A stretch of DNA of 64,000 nt, taken from positions 4,966,001-5,030,000 of the forward strand of contig NZ_LT607752.1 of assembly GCF_900090265.1 (NCBI RefSeq). The letters run 5' to 3'. The position numbers and the translations under genes are program-made. Below are positions 44,006 through 52,890 of the stretch, one piece after another; the first letter of the stretch is position 1; every line of letters starts with the position of its first letter. This stretch comes from Micromonospora rifamycinica (GTDB lineage Bacteria > Actinomycetota > Actinomycetes > Mycobacteriales > Micromonosporaceae). The notes under the pieces were generated by a model. The model saw only the letters and a program-made list of their open reading frames with translations. It was not told the DNA's origin and did no database searches.

Positions 44006-46321
44006 TCAGCCCGCGTGTTTGTCGGCGTACGCGGCGAGCCAGGCGACCTGCGTGGGGTCCAGGGACGGGCGGACGCGACGGCGGGCGGTGGCGACGTGGG
44101 CGGCGGTGACCGTGGCGGCCGACAGGGACTCCCGCATCGCGGCCAGCGCCGCCTCCCGCACCAGCGCCGCGCAGTCCGCCGCCGAGAAGCCGCTCAGCTC
44201 CTCGCCGAGGGCCGGCAGGTCCACGTCCCCGGCGAGCGGTACGGCACGGGACGCGGCGCGCAGGATCTCCGTGCGGGCCGGGCCGTCCGGCGGCGGCACG
44301 TACACCAGCCGTTCCAGCCGGCCGGGGCGCAGCAGCGCCGGGTCGACCAGGTCCGGGCGGTTGGTCGCGCCGATCACCACCACGTTGCGCAGCGCCTCGA
44401 CCCCGTCCAACTCGGTCAGCAGCGCGGCCACCACCCGGTCGGTGGTGCCGCCGTCGGTGGCCTGGCCGCGCACCGGGGCCAGCGCGTCCATCTCGTCGAG
44501 GAACACCAGCGTCGGCGCGGCCTCGCGGGCGCGGCGGAACAGCTCCCGGACCGCCCGTTCGCTCTCGCCGACCCACTTGGAGAGCAGTTCGGCACCCTTC
44601 ACCGACAGCACGTTCGCCCGCCCGGTTCCGGCCAGGGCGGTCACCAGGTAGGTCTTGCCGCACCCCGGCGGCCCGTACAGCAGCACCCCCCGGGGCGGCT
44701 GCACCCCGAGCCGGGCGAAGGTGTCCGGGTAGGTCAGCGGCCAGAGCACCGACTCGGTGAGGGTCTGCTTCACCTCGCCGAGACCACCCACGTCGTCGAG
44801 GGTGACCGTGGCCAACTCCAGGGTGGAGGCCGCCATCGTGGTCGGCCGGACCACCTCCAGCGCCGCCGAGAAGTCGGCCATCGCCACGGTGGGCTGCTCG
44901 GCCGTCTTCTGCCGCAGCGCCGCCCGTACCCCGGCCTCCCGGACCAGCGCGGCCAGGTCGGCGGCGACGAACCCGGGCGTACGACCGGCCACCTCGTCCA
45001 GCCGGACGTCCGGGGCCAGCGGCACCTGCCGGGTCAGCACGGTCAACTGCTCACGGCGCAGCGCCGGATCGGGCAGCGGCACCGTGATCCGTAACGACAG
45101 CAGGTCGGGCGCGCGTAGCCCCGGGTCGACCGACTCCGGGCGCGAGGTGGTGCACACCACCGCCGTACCCGATCGGACGGCCCCGGCGACCACCTGCCGG
45201 AACACGGTGGCCAGCGGCCCGGCGTCCTCGGCCGGGGCCAGCGCCTCCACGTCGGTGACCAGCAGCACCCCCGGCCCGCCGTCGGCCAGCCCGGCGGCGG
45301 CCTCGCGGAGCCGGCGGGCCGCCGCGTCGTTGGTCAGCGCGGCGAGCTCCGGCGCCCACAGCGGACGTACCCGGGCACCGACCGCCTTGGCCACCGCCCG
45401 CACCAGTGCCGACTTGCCCGAGCCGGCCGGGCCGCTGAGCAGCACGCCGAGCGAGACCGTGGTGCCCAGCCGGCCCAGCACCTCCCGATGGTGGAAGCCC
45501 AGGTCCAACAGCTCGGTCAGCTCCTCGGCCTGGCCGCGCAACCCGGGCAGCTCGTCCACGTGCGGTACGTCGTCGTCCGCGGGTTCGTCGTCCGCTCCGG
45601 CAGCCGGCGGGCCACCGGCCACCGGCCCCGGACCCGTCGAGGCCCCCGCCGTCGAGGCGTCGGTGGTCCGGTCGCCGGACCGGGGACCGTCGGCCCCTGT
45701 GGTCGTCCCCCGGTGCGGCCGGGACGGGCCGGAGGAGCCGTGGGTGACCTGGCCGTGTTCCCAGCCGACCACGGTGTCCATGGTCACCAGGGCACCGGTC
45801 GCCGGTTCGGCGGCGACCACGGTGAGCAGGCTGCTCGTCCAGGCGTACCCGACGCTGTTGGCGAGGCTGCGTCGGGCGGCCTCGACCAGACCGCGTACCG
45901 ACGCGTCGGGGAGGACGTCCTGGGGCAGCAGCGAGACGTCGTCGCCCTCGGTGACCATCTTGCCCAGCAGCGCGAGCCGGAGCATCTCCGGGGACACCGC
46001 GGCGAGCACCGGCACCGGGCCGCTCAGGGTCACCCGTCGGGCCGGGGTCAGCGGGACCGGGCCGACCGTCACCTGACCACCGTCACGGACCCCGAGATTA
46101 CCCAGGGTGAGGTCATCGGCGTAGAGCAGCGCGGCGCTGGCGGTCGGCTCGGCGGGCGCGACGATCCCGGCGGTGACCCGTCGACCGGCCAGCCGCACCG
46201 GGTCACCGGGGCGCAGCGCCAGGGCGGTCAGCACCTCCGGGTGCAGCCGGACGATGCCGCGTCGGGCGTCCAGAGCGGCCGGGCGCAGGCTGGCGGTCAG
46301 GGTGAGGTCCGGTGCGGGCAT
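44006..46321 (-). CDS. Cdc48/VCP-like AAA ATPase of actinobacteria
   Basis: 771 residues with an N-terminal double-psi-barrel-like domain (1-100, LRPAALDARRGIVRLHPEVL) and two AAA modules. D1 has Walker A GPAGSGKSALV (about 294). D2 has Walker A GPPGCGKTYLV (about 547), Walker B TLVFLDEMDAL and sensor ATNRPDLVDPALLRPGRL. A Pro/Thr/Gly-rich insert (about 190-255) separates N and D1. D1 appears weaker: its Walker B reads VLLVTDVEAL. Likely a hexameric unfoldase. ATG 46321 is used. It is the last gene of the conservon cluster. Confidence 0.87.
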   Translation of the reverse strand: MPAPDLTLTASLRPAALDARRGIVRLHPEVLTALALRPGDPVRLAGRRVTAGIVAPAEPTASAALLYADDLTLGNLGVRDGGQVTVGPVPLTPARRVTLSGPVPVLAAVSPEMLRLALLGKMVTEGDDVSLLPQDVLPDASVRGLVEAARRSLANSVGYAWTSSLLTVVAAEPATGALVTMDTVVGWEHGQVTHGSSGPSRPHRGTTTGADGPRSGDRTTDASTAGASTGPGPVAGGPPAAGADDEPADDDVPHVDELPGLRGQAEELTELLDLGFHHREVLGRLGTTVSLGVLLSGPAGSGKSALVRAVAKAVGARVRPLWAPELAALTNDAAARRLREAAAGLADGGPGVLLVTDVEALAPAEDAGPLATVFRQVVAGAVRSGTAVVCTTSRPESVDPGLRAPDLLSLRITVPLPDPALRREQLTVLTRQVPLAPDVRLDEVAGRTPGFVAADLAALVREAGVRAALRQKTAEQPTVAMADFSAALEVVRPTTMAASTLELATVTLDDVGGLGEVKQTLTESVLWPLTYPDTFARLGVQPPRGVLLYGPPGCGKTYLVTALAGTGRANVLSVKGAELLSKWVGESERAVRELFRRAREAAPTLVFLDEMDALAPVRGQATDGGTTDRVVAALLTELDGVEALRNVVVIGATNRPDLVDPALLRPGRLERLVYVPPPDGPARTEILRAASRAVPLAGDVDLPALGEELSGFSAADCAALVREAALAAMRESLSAATVTAAHVATARRRVRPSLDPTQVAWLAAYADKHAG

Positions 46322-46357
46322 CGCCCGACAGTAGCCGCCCGGTGCCGCCGGCACCCC

Positions 46358-46849
46358 TCAGCCGTTGTTGTCGAGCAGCGTCGGGTCGCGTCGGATCAGC
46401 TCGGCCAGCCGGGCCGCCGGGTCGACGCCGGGCATCTCCCGGGCCGGCGTCCATACCGGTGGCGTCCTGCCCGCCGGAGGCCAGCCGGGCGGCGGTGCGG
46501 CCGGAGGATCGGGGGCGGCCCGTACCTCGGCCCCGGCCCGCTCGTCGGCGGCGTCCGCACGCTCGACGCGTAGCGGGTACGTCCGCCCGGCGTACTCCAC
46601 CCGCAACCCCACCGACAGGCCCGGCCATCCGGCGACCACCCGGCGGACCGCCTCGGCCACGGCCTCCACCGGGTCGACGTCGGCCGGTACGGCCACCGCC
46701 CCCGGCTGCCCGGCTGCCGGGCCGGTGGCCTCGAAGGCCACGGTCGGCGTGCCGTCGTCGACCTCCGCGCCCTGGTCGACCGACCGGCGGCGACGGGCCT
46801 CCTCACGGCGTGCCAGCCGGGCCAGTGTCTCGTCCAGACCACCTCTCAT
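46358..46849 (-). CDS. Small acidic hypothetical protein in the conservon cluster
   Basis: 163 residues. A charged helix (DETLARLARREEARRRRSVD) is followed by a small alpha/beta segment (VEAVAEAVRRVVAGWPGLSVG then LRVEYAGRTYPLRVERADA) and a Pro-rich tail ending LAELIRRDPTLLDNNG. ATG 46849 has GGGGG upstream. It lies between the GTPase and the AAA ATPase on the same strand. I do not recognise a family; a partner of either neighbour is a guess from position. Confidence 0.65.
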   Translation of the reverse strand: MRGGLDETLARLARREEARRRRSVDQGAEVDDGTPTVAFEATGPAAGQPGAVAVPADVDPVEAVAEAVRRVVAGWPGLSVGLRVEYAGRTYPLRVERADAADERAGAEVRAAPDPPAAPPPGWPPAGRTPPVWTPAREMPGVDPAARLAELIRRDPTLLDNNG

Positions 46850-46893
46850 GACGTCCCCCTCTCCGAATGGAACGGTCCCGGGCGCCGATTCGT

Positions 46894-47655
46894 TCAGACG
46901 CCCTTCTCCCGCACCGCCCGGTCCAACGCCCGGTCCAGGACGACCAGCAGGGCGTCCCGCACCGACAGCCGGTCCCGGGCGTCGAACTGCACCAACGGCA
47001 CGTGGTCGCCGATCGCCAGCGCCCACCGGATCGCCCCCAGCTCGTGGGTGAGCCGGCCGTCGAAAGCGTTCACCCCGACCACGAAGGGCAGGCCGGCCCG
47101 CTCGAAGAAGTCGATCGCCGGGTAGCAGTCGTCCAGCCGGGAGCTGTCCACCACCACCAGCGCGCCGAGCGCCCCCCGGGCGAGGTCGTCCCACATGAAA
47201 CCGAAGCGGTGCTGACCGGGCGTGCCGAACAGGTACAGCTTCAGGCTCCGGTCGATGGTGACGCAGCCGAAGTCCATCGCCACCGTGGTGGTGGTCTTGG
47301 CGCTGCCCAGCCCGGGATCGTCCACCCCGATGCCGGCGCTGGTCATCTCGGCCTCGGTGGTCAGCGGGGCGATCTCGGAGATTGCCCCGACCGTGGTCGT
47401 CTTGCCCACCCCGAAACCACCGGCGATGAGAAGTTTGACCGGGATGGGTGGGGCGGCGCCCGCACCGGTCCGGGTGGTGGGGACCGGTGCGGTGGCCGCC
47501 GGGACCGCCGGCGGCCGGTACGGCGGTGGCGGTGGCGGGTGCTGAGCCGGGGTCGGAGGGCCGCCCACCGGCTGGCCGTAACGGGTGGAGGCACTGTTCG
47601 CGGCGAGCCCGCCGAGCGGGGCGACCGGCCATTCAGGAGATCGCACGGAGTCCAT
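46894..47655 (-). CDS. Conservon GTPase (CvnD-like)
   Basis: A 253-residue small GTPase of the actinobacterial conservon type. A Pro-rich N-terminus (about 1-70) precedes the G domain: P-loop GGFGVGKTT (about 77-85), switch region TTEAEMTSAG, G3-like LFGTPGQHRFGFMWDD, and G4-like VVGVNAFD in place of NKxD. The ATG at 47655 lies inside the end of the DUF742 gene (23-nt overlap). It would switch state downstream of the sensor kinase and roadblock protein, as described for Cvn systems in Streptomyces. Confidence 0.9.
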   Translation of the reverse strand: MDSVRSPEWPVAPLGGLAANSASTRYGQPVGGPPTPAQHPPPPPPYRPPAVPAATAPVPTTRTGAGAAPPIPVKLLIAGGFGVGKTTTVGAISEIAPLTTEAEMTSAGIGVDDPGLGSAKTTTTVAMDFGCVTIDRSLKLYLFGTPGQHRFGFMWDDLARGALGALVVVDSSRLDDCYPAIDFFERAGLPFVVGVNAFDGRLTHELGAIRWALAIGDHVPLVQFDARDRLSVRDALLVVLDRALDRAVREKGV

Positions 47656-48100
47656 CAATCACTCGCAGGATGAGGTCGGGGTCAAATGCGTCGTCGACGG
47701 CGCCGACGTGCACGTCGAGGTGGCCGGCGGCCCGCAGGTCACCGACCAGCACCCGGGTCACGCCGAGTTGCAGCCGCATCCGGGCGGAGATCTCCGCGAC
47801 CGAGATGGGTTCGCCGCACAGCGCGACGATCGCCTGCAACTCGGGCGCGAGCAGGGCCACGACGGCGGCCCGGCCCGGCTCGGACCGGGCGGTGACCTGG
47901 GTCTCCAGGCCGATCGCCGGGTCCGCGCCGGCCACCCGTCCGGCCGTCAGCACGAACGGGCGGGGGCTGCTGGTCGGCCGGTCGGCCTCCGGCTCGGGAG
48001 CGGGTGTCGCCGCCCCGCCCCCCGGCGGGGTCCGCAGGTAGGGGCGGACCCGGACCGACGGTTCGGGCTCCGATTCCTCGCCGGCGGCGTCCCGGGTCAT
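47633..48100 (-). CDS. DUF742 protein (CvnC-like)
   Basis: A 155-residue conservon component: VRVRPYLRTPPG near the start, and a winged-helix-like C-terminal half (ALCGEPISVAEISARMRLQL then GVTRVLVGDLRAAGHLDVH). A Pro/Ala-rich spacer precedes the TAGRVAG segment. The ATG overlaps the roadblock gene stop (ATGA), and the end overlaps the GTPase start. It probably bridges the GTPase and the roadblock protein. Confidence 0.92.
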   Translation of the reverse strand: MTRDAAGEESEPEPSVRVRPYLRTPPGGGAATPAPEPEADRPTSSPRPFVLTAGRVAGADPAIGLETQVTARSEPGRAAVVALLAPELQAIVALCGEPISVAEISARMRLQLGVTRVLVGDLRAAGHLDVHVGAVDDAFDPDLILRVIDGLRAIS

Positions 48101-48567
48101 TGCTGAACGGCGTTCTTCAGCTCGGCGATCAGTCTCGGTGTCAGCGCGCCGCCGGCCCGCCCGGCGAAGAGCGTCATCTCGTACGCGACGGTGCCCAGGT
48201 TGGCCGACCGGTCGGCGATCACGCCGAGGACCGAGCCGCTGCTGATGGCGGTGATCAGCAGGTAGCCGTCGGCCATGTCGACGATCACCCGGTTGAGCCC
48301 GCCGAGGGCGTACCAGCTCGCCGCGCCGCCGGCCAGGCTGGTCATGCCGGAGACGACGGCGGCGAGGCGTTCCGCGTTGGACCGGTCCTTGATCGACGAC
48401 ATGGCCATCAGCAGCCCGTCGGAGGAGACCGCGATGGCCTCCAGGACGCCGGCCGTGCTGGAGGTGAACGAGTCCAACAGCCAGTTGAAGGTGCGCGCCT
48501 CCGGGCTGAGATCACCGGCCGGGTGGTTCTGGTAGTCGACGTTCTCGTGTACGTGCGGGCTGGTCAC
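48097..48567 (-). CDS. Roadblock/LC7-domain protein (CvnB-like)
   Basis: 156 residues. The roadblock/LC7 fold starts NWLLDSFTSSTAGVLEAIAV and includes SSDGLLMAMSS, GMTSLAGGAASWYALGGL and ADGYLLITAISSGSVLGV. These proteins dimerise and regulate small GTPases such as the one encoded 440 bp downstream. The GTG at 48567 overlaps the kinase stop (GTGA). Confidence 0.93.
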   Translation of the reverse strand: MTSPHVHENVDYQNHPAGDLSPEARTFNWLLDSFTSSTAGVLEAIAVSSDGLLMAMSSIKDRSNAERLAAVVSGMTSLAGGAASWYALGGLNRVIVDMADGYLLITAISSGSVLGVIADRSANLGTVAYEMTLFAGRAGGALTPRLIAELKNAVQQ

Positions 48568-51347
48568 CGTGTCGTTCCTTCTTCAGTGCGGCGGTCGGTG
48601 CGGACTTCGCGCAGAGCACGGGCGACGCCCGTCTCGAACGCGTTGATGAGATCGCGGACCTCGCCCGGATCTCCCGGGTGCTGGCTGGGTGGTTGCCGGG
48701 GCGGCGAGACGGTCAGGTTGGCACCCGGGATCCGCCGGGTCAGTCGGGGCGTCGCCGGTTCGGCGGGGTGGTCGGCGGCCGGTACGGCCTGTTCGGCCCG
48801 TTGTACCCCGGACTGGAACTGCTCGACGAGGGCACGGGCGGCGGCCGGGTCGGCGTGGGTGGCGTCCACCGGACCGACGACCGGGGCGGTGCGGGGCAGG
48901 CTCGCGCCGGGTACCCGCTGCCGGATACCGGTCAGCGGGGCCGGGGGAGCGGCCGGGGCGGTGCTGGCCGGCGGGGCAGCCCGGCCGGCCGGGACGGTGT
49001 CGGCCGGCAGGGCGGCCGTCCGGCTCGGGTCCGCGTCGACCGGGGCCACCGTGGCGGTTCCCCGGACCGGCAGGACGGGTGCGTCGGCCGGCTGCCCGGC
49101 GGGCCGGACCGGAAGACCGTCCGGACCGGCCGGCAGGGTCGGCTCCGGCGCGGCGGGCACGGTGCCGAAGGCGTCCCAGGGGCCGGTGGCCGCCATGCTC
49201 CGGGTCGCCTTGCCGACCAGCGTCGGGTCGAACCCGGGCAACGCCGCGGGATCGACCAGCGGCCGGGCCGGGCCGGCGTCGACCGTGACCGGTGTCCGAC
49301 CGGTCCGCAGGGGGCTGTCGGGTTCGCCCGTCCCGACCGGGATGCCGACTCCGGGCCGGTCCCGCGACGGCAGCGCGGCGGGAGCGGTGGTCCCGGCCCG
49401 GTCCCGCGACGGGAGTACGGCGGGGGCGGTGGTCCCGGGCCGGTCGCGCGACGGCAGCGCGGCGCGGGCGACGGGTTCGCCGTGCCGGCCGCTCGTGGCC
49501 TGGACCAGGGCGGAGCCGGGGATCGTCAGGGTGGCGGTCACCCCGCCGCCGGGGGTCGCCGCGAGCTCCACCGTCCAGCCGTGCCGGCGGGCCAGCCGGC
49601 CGACCACGAAGAGCCCGAGCACCTCGGACGGGGCCAGGTCCAGCCGCTCCCGGCGGGTGAACCGGGCGTTCTCTTCGGCCAGCCGCTGCGCGCTCATGCC
49701 GATGCCCTGGTCGATCACGGCCAGCCGCGCGCCGTCGTCGGTCGGTTCGCCGGCCACGACGACCCGGGTGTGCGGCGGGGAGAAGATGGTGGCGTTCTCC
49801 ATCAGCTCGGCCAGGGCCAGCACCAGGTCGCCGATGATCGCCGGTGCGGCGACCACCTGGGGTGGGACCTGCACGTCCACCCGGGTGTAGTCCTCGATCT
49901 CCCCGAGTGCCAGCCGGACCACGTCGGCCACCGGGACCGGTGCCACGTGCGCGTCGTCGCCCGTCGCGCCGGAGAGCACCACCAGGCTGCCCGCGTTGCG
50001 GCGCAACCGGCTGGAGATGTGGTCGAGCCGGTACAGGTGCTCCAGCCGGCCCGGTTCGGTCTCCTGCTGCTCCAGCCGGTCGATCAGGGCGATCTGCCGG
50101 CCGACCAGGTTCTGGGTACGCCGGCCCACGTGGCCGAACATCTGGGCCACGTTGCGCCGGCTCGCCACCTGCCGTTCCACCAGCCGGGCAGCGGTGTTCT
50201 GCACCCGTTCGAAGGCGCGGGCCAGGTCGCCGATCTCGTCCCGGGCGCCCACGTCGACGGGGTCGAGGCGTACCGGTGAGCTGGTTTCCGACTCGTCGTC
50301 GGCGACCCGGACCAACTCGGACTCGGCGACCCGGGCGACCCGGTCGGCGGAGCGGGTGAGCCGGGTGAGCGGCCGGGCCACCGCGCGACCGACGGCCATG
50401 GTGAGCAGGATGACCGCGATCAGGATCGTCACGATCAGCAACGTCACCCAGTACGCACCGGCGAGCGCCACCTGCCGGTCGGCGCGCACCTCGGCGGTGA
50501 CGTCGGCGGCCAGCTTCTTCTCCACGAACTGACCCAGGGTGATCATCGAGGAGACGGTGGGGAAGAGGGTCGCCACGTCCAGCGAGCCGATCGCCGTGGC
50601 CGGGTCCAGGGCGCTCTGGTTGATGAAGTCCGGGCCGGTGCGGTTGGCCACCGCGACTTCCTCAAGGGTGAGCAGGTCGAGCTGCTCGGGGGTGACCAGA
50701 GCCTGGAGCCGGGCGCTCTCCTCGGAGAGGACGGCGAAGTTGGCCACGTAGGCGGTGACGGTCTGGGCGTTGGGCCGGGCGGCGACCAGCACGATCAGGG
50801 TGGCGCCGGCGCTGAGGCTCTCGCCGGTGCGCAGCAGACCGTCCAGGGCCAGCACCTGCCGCCCGGTGGGGGTGCGGGTGTCCGCGTTGAGCCGTAGTCG
50901 GAGCGAGTCGATCAGGGTGGTGTTCACCGGCCCGTACCCGGCCATGATCTGGTCCGGACCGGTCTGCCCGGCCACCGCGGCGGTGCGGAGGGCGGCCAGT
51001 TGCCGTACCCCGTCGAGGGCGGTGTCGACCTCCGCCGGCAGGTCGTCCCCGGCCTCGGCGCGCAGGTCGGCGATCCGGTCGTCCACCTCGGCGATCTTCT
51101 GCACCAGGTCGGTGCGCCCGACCTGGCCGAGCAGCAGACCGATGGCGAGCAGGCGTTCCTGCTGGAGGTGTTGGAGGATCGTGCCGACCCGGCTGGCGAT
51201 CCGCACCCGGTCGGCGAGGTCGCCGGCCCGCTGGGCCACGGTCGCCCGGTCCCAGACCACCGGCACCGTGAGCCCGGTCATGCAGAGCAGCGGGACCAGG
51301 ACCAGCAGGGCGAGCTTGCCCCGGATCCGCAGCCTACCGAGCAGCAT
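48564..51347 (-). CDS. Nitrate/nitrite-sensor-type histidine kinase-like protein (CvnA-like)
   Basis: A 927-residue membrane sensor. It has TM1 (about 11-30), an external NIT domain (about 45-290, with LQHLQQERLLAIGLLLGQVG), TM2 (about 297-320), HAMP, a helical region lacking a standard phospho-accepting H-box, and a GHKL ATPase domain (LVLALAELMENATIFSPPHT then DQGIGMS). A long Pro/Ala-rich tail (about 640-927) includes three copies of an ALPSRDRPGTTAP-like unit. ATG 51347 has GGAGG upstream and overlaps the upstream gene by 14 nt. It is the head of the classical conservon. Confidence 0.9.
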   Translation of the reverse strand: MLLGRLRIRGKLALLVLVPLLCMTGLTVPVVWDRATVAQRAGDLADRVRIASRVGTILQHLQQERLLAIGLLLGQVGRTDLVQKIAEVDDRIADLRAEAGDDLPAEVDTALDGVRQLAALRTAAVAGQTGPDQIMAGYGPVNTTLIDSLRLRLNADTRTPTGRQVLALDGLLRTGESLSAGATLIVLVAARPNAQTVTAYVANFAVLSEESARLQALVTPEQLDLLTLEEVAVANRTGPDFINQSALDPATAIGSLDVATLFPTVSSMITLGQFVEKKLAADVTAEVRADRQVALAGAYWVTLLIVTILIAVILLTMAVGRAVARPLTRLTRSADRVARVAESELVRVADDESETSSPVRLDPVDVGARDEIGDLARAFERVQNTAARLVERQVASRRNVAQMFGHVGRRTQNLVGRQIALIDRLEQQETEPGRLEHLYRLDHISSRLRRNAGSLVVLSGATGDDAHVAPVPVADVVRLALGEIEDYTRVDVQVPPQVVAAPAIIGDLVLALAELMENATIFSPPHTRVVVAGEPTDDGARLAVIDQGIGMSAQRLAEENARFTRRERLDLAPSEVLGLFVVGRLARRHGWTVELAATPGGGVTATLTIPGSALVQATSGRHGEPVARAALPSRDRPGTTAPAVLPSRDRAGTTAPAALPSRDRPGVGIPVGTGEPDSPLRTGRTPVTVDAGPARPLVDPAALPGFDPTLVGKATRSMAATGPWDAFGTVPAAPEPTLPAGPDGLPVRPAGQPADAPVLPVRGTATVAPVDADPSRTAALPADTVPAGRAAPPASTAPAAPPAPLTGIRQRVPGASLPRTAPVVGPVDATHADPAAARALVEQFQSGVQRAEQAVPAADHPAEPATPRLTRRIPGANLTVSPPRQPPSQHPGDPGEVRDLINAFETGVARALREVRTDRRTEEGTTR

Positions 51348-52521
51348 CGAAGGGCCTCCACCGCTCGGGTCCGGCGCTCTGCCCCGCCGGCTGGAGCACC
51401 GGGACCGACCCGTCCGGTCGGCGGTCGGGCCGGGCCGGCGGCTCCCACGGGACAGCCTCGGTCGCCTCGGCCGGCCCGCCCGGGGCGGTGCGCCGACCCC
51501 CCGGGGTGTCACTCCGGCGGGACAGCCAGCCGCTGGCGGCGAACGCGACCAGGAGCAGCCCGGCCAGCCCGCCGGCACCGAGGATCAGCAGGCCGTCGCG
51601 GTCGAGCTGGTCGAGCCGCTGCCGGAGCACCCGGTCCAGCTCGTCGAGGATGACCGGCTGGAGTTCCCGGACCGCACTCTGGGCCTGGGTGCGGGCACCG
51701 GCGAGCTTGGTCAGGTCCAGCTCCTGGGTGCGGCCGGTGGGCCGGGACAGCGCGGCCAGCGCCTCGACCGCCCGCTGGTAGTTGTCCAGCGGGGTGAGCA
51801 CCTCCGCGCCGATCGCGGCGCTCTCCGAGGTGTCGACCACCGTCTGGAGGTCGTCGACCAGGTCGCCTGCGGGTTGCAGGGCGGCGAACCGGAGGGCGGC
51901 CAGCTCCCCCACGGTGCGGGCCTGCTCGGCGGCGGGTCGCCGCTGGGCCAGGACGGCCAGGTCGACCAGCCGTCCGGTGGCGACCATCGCCTCGGGCATC
52001 TCCTCGCCGACGCCGTCCTGGAGGAAGTACGAGTCGGAACCCGGGTCGCGGATCAGGCCGGAGGTCTCCCGTACCTTGCCGTGCAGCGCGAGCAGCAGGT
52101 CGGTGACCTCGCCGTACGCCGTGAAGGCCGCCTCCGGGTCGGTGAGCGACCGGCTGGGCAGGCCCTCCAGTTTGGCCCGGAGCCCGGCCCACCGTTCGGT
52201 GCTGCGCAGCTCGCCGCCGATCCGGCTGTCGACCGTCGCGGCCTGCTCCACCGCCCGGTCCAGGGCGTCCCGGGAGACCGGGCGGCCGGCGACGGCGGCG
52301 CTCTGCGCGTCCATCAACGCCTCGGTGACCGGGCCGAGGGCGCGCAGGTACTCGACGCCGAGGCGTTCCCGTGCGGCCAGCTCGCGGTCGGCGTCCACCA
52401 GCCGGTGGCCCCGTACGACGAGGAACGCCACCGGCAGCAGCAGCGCGGTGGCGAGTAGCAGCGGCAACAGGCGGCCCGGTGTCCTGGGCCGTCGACGGAC
52501 CCGCGAGGCGGGAACGGTCAT
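51334..52521 (-). CDS. NIT-domain-like membrane sensor without kinase
   Basis: 395 residues. TM1 (about 17-37, LLPLLLATALLLPVAFLVV), an external all-helical domain (about 40-310) similar in layout to the NIT sensor of the next gene (SYFLQDGVGEEMPEAMVATG), TM2 (about 318-338) and a short Pro-rich cytoplasmic tail. No kinase or HAMP module. ATG 52521 has GGAGGAG upstream. The stop lies inside the kinase gene, so the two are coupled. It may act as a co-receptor for the kinase. Confidence 0.75.
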   Translation of the reverse strand: MTVPASRVRRRPRTPGRLLPLLLATALLLPVAFLVVRGHRLVDADRELAARERLGVEYLRALGPVTEALMDAQSAAVAGRPVSRDALDRAVEQAATVDSRIGGELRSTERWAGLRAKLEGLPSRSLTDPEAAFTAYGEVTDLLLALHGKVRETSGLIRDPGSDSYFLQDGVGEEMPEAMVATGRLVDLAVLAQRRPAAEQARTVGELAALRFAALQPAGDLVDDLQTVVDTSESAAIGAEVLTPLDNYQRAVEALAALSRPTGRTQELDLTKLAGARTQAQSAVRELQPVILDELDRVLRQRLDQLDRDGLLILGAGGLAGLLLVAFAASGWLSRRSDTPGGRRTAPGGPAEATEAVPWEPPARPDRRPDGSVPVLQPAGQSAGPERWRPFDAAR

Positions 52522-52642
52522 GGTTGTCTCCTCCGGCGGCGGCGCAGGGGTTCGGGGATGGCGGGAAACTTCGGTCCCGTGCGTCGGACCGGAACCTAAT
52601 CGAAGGTCGATGCCTGGCCGGAGCTCTGCACCCGTCAGTTTT

Positions 52643-52769
52643 GCGTCACTTCGAGTGATGTGACGCGACATCGACCTGCTCGCCACGCTGCGTACTGTTG
52701 TCGCGGTGACATGCTCGTTTCCATAGCGGTATCGCGCCTTTGGTGTGAATTCACGAATTCCGAATTCGG
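52643..52769. promoter_or_regulatory. Palindromes in the divergent promoter region of the conservon and the hydrolase-ABC fusion
   Basis: The 369-bp gap 52522-52890 has no gene. GCGTCAC (52643-52649) pairs with GTGACGC (52660-52666), with CACT/AGTG inside it. Further on, GTGAATTCAC (52745-52754) and CCGAATTCGG (52760-52769) are perfect 10-bp palindromes with a third GAATTC between them (52755-52760). They are plausible operators for either side. Confidence 0.5.
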
Positions 52770-52890
52770 TCTAGGTGAACGCCGGGTGACCCTGTGCGGT
52801 TTGCCCTGTCGGGCCGACGATCGGCTGAGCGGGACGGACGTACGGCGGATCTCAGCCAACGCTCAGCTTGCGGGCCGTACCGTGAGCCGA

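Noticed and set aside
48564..51347. Ordinary two-component histidine kinase with a lost regulator
   Set aside because: The NIT sensor, lack of a normal H-box and the following roadblock, DUF742 and GTPase genes mark it as a conservon kinase, which normally has no response regulator.
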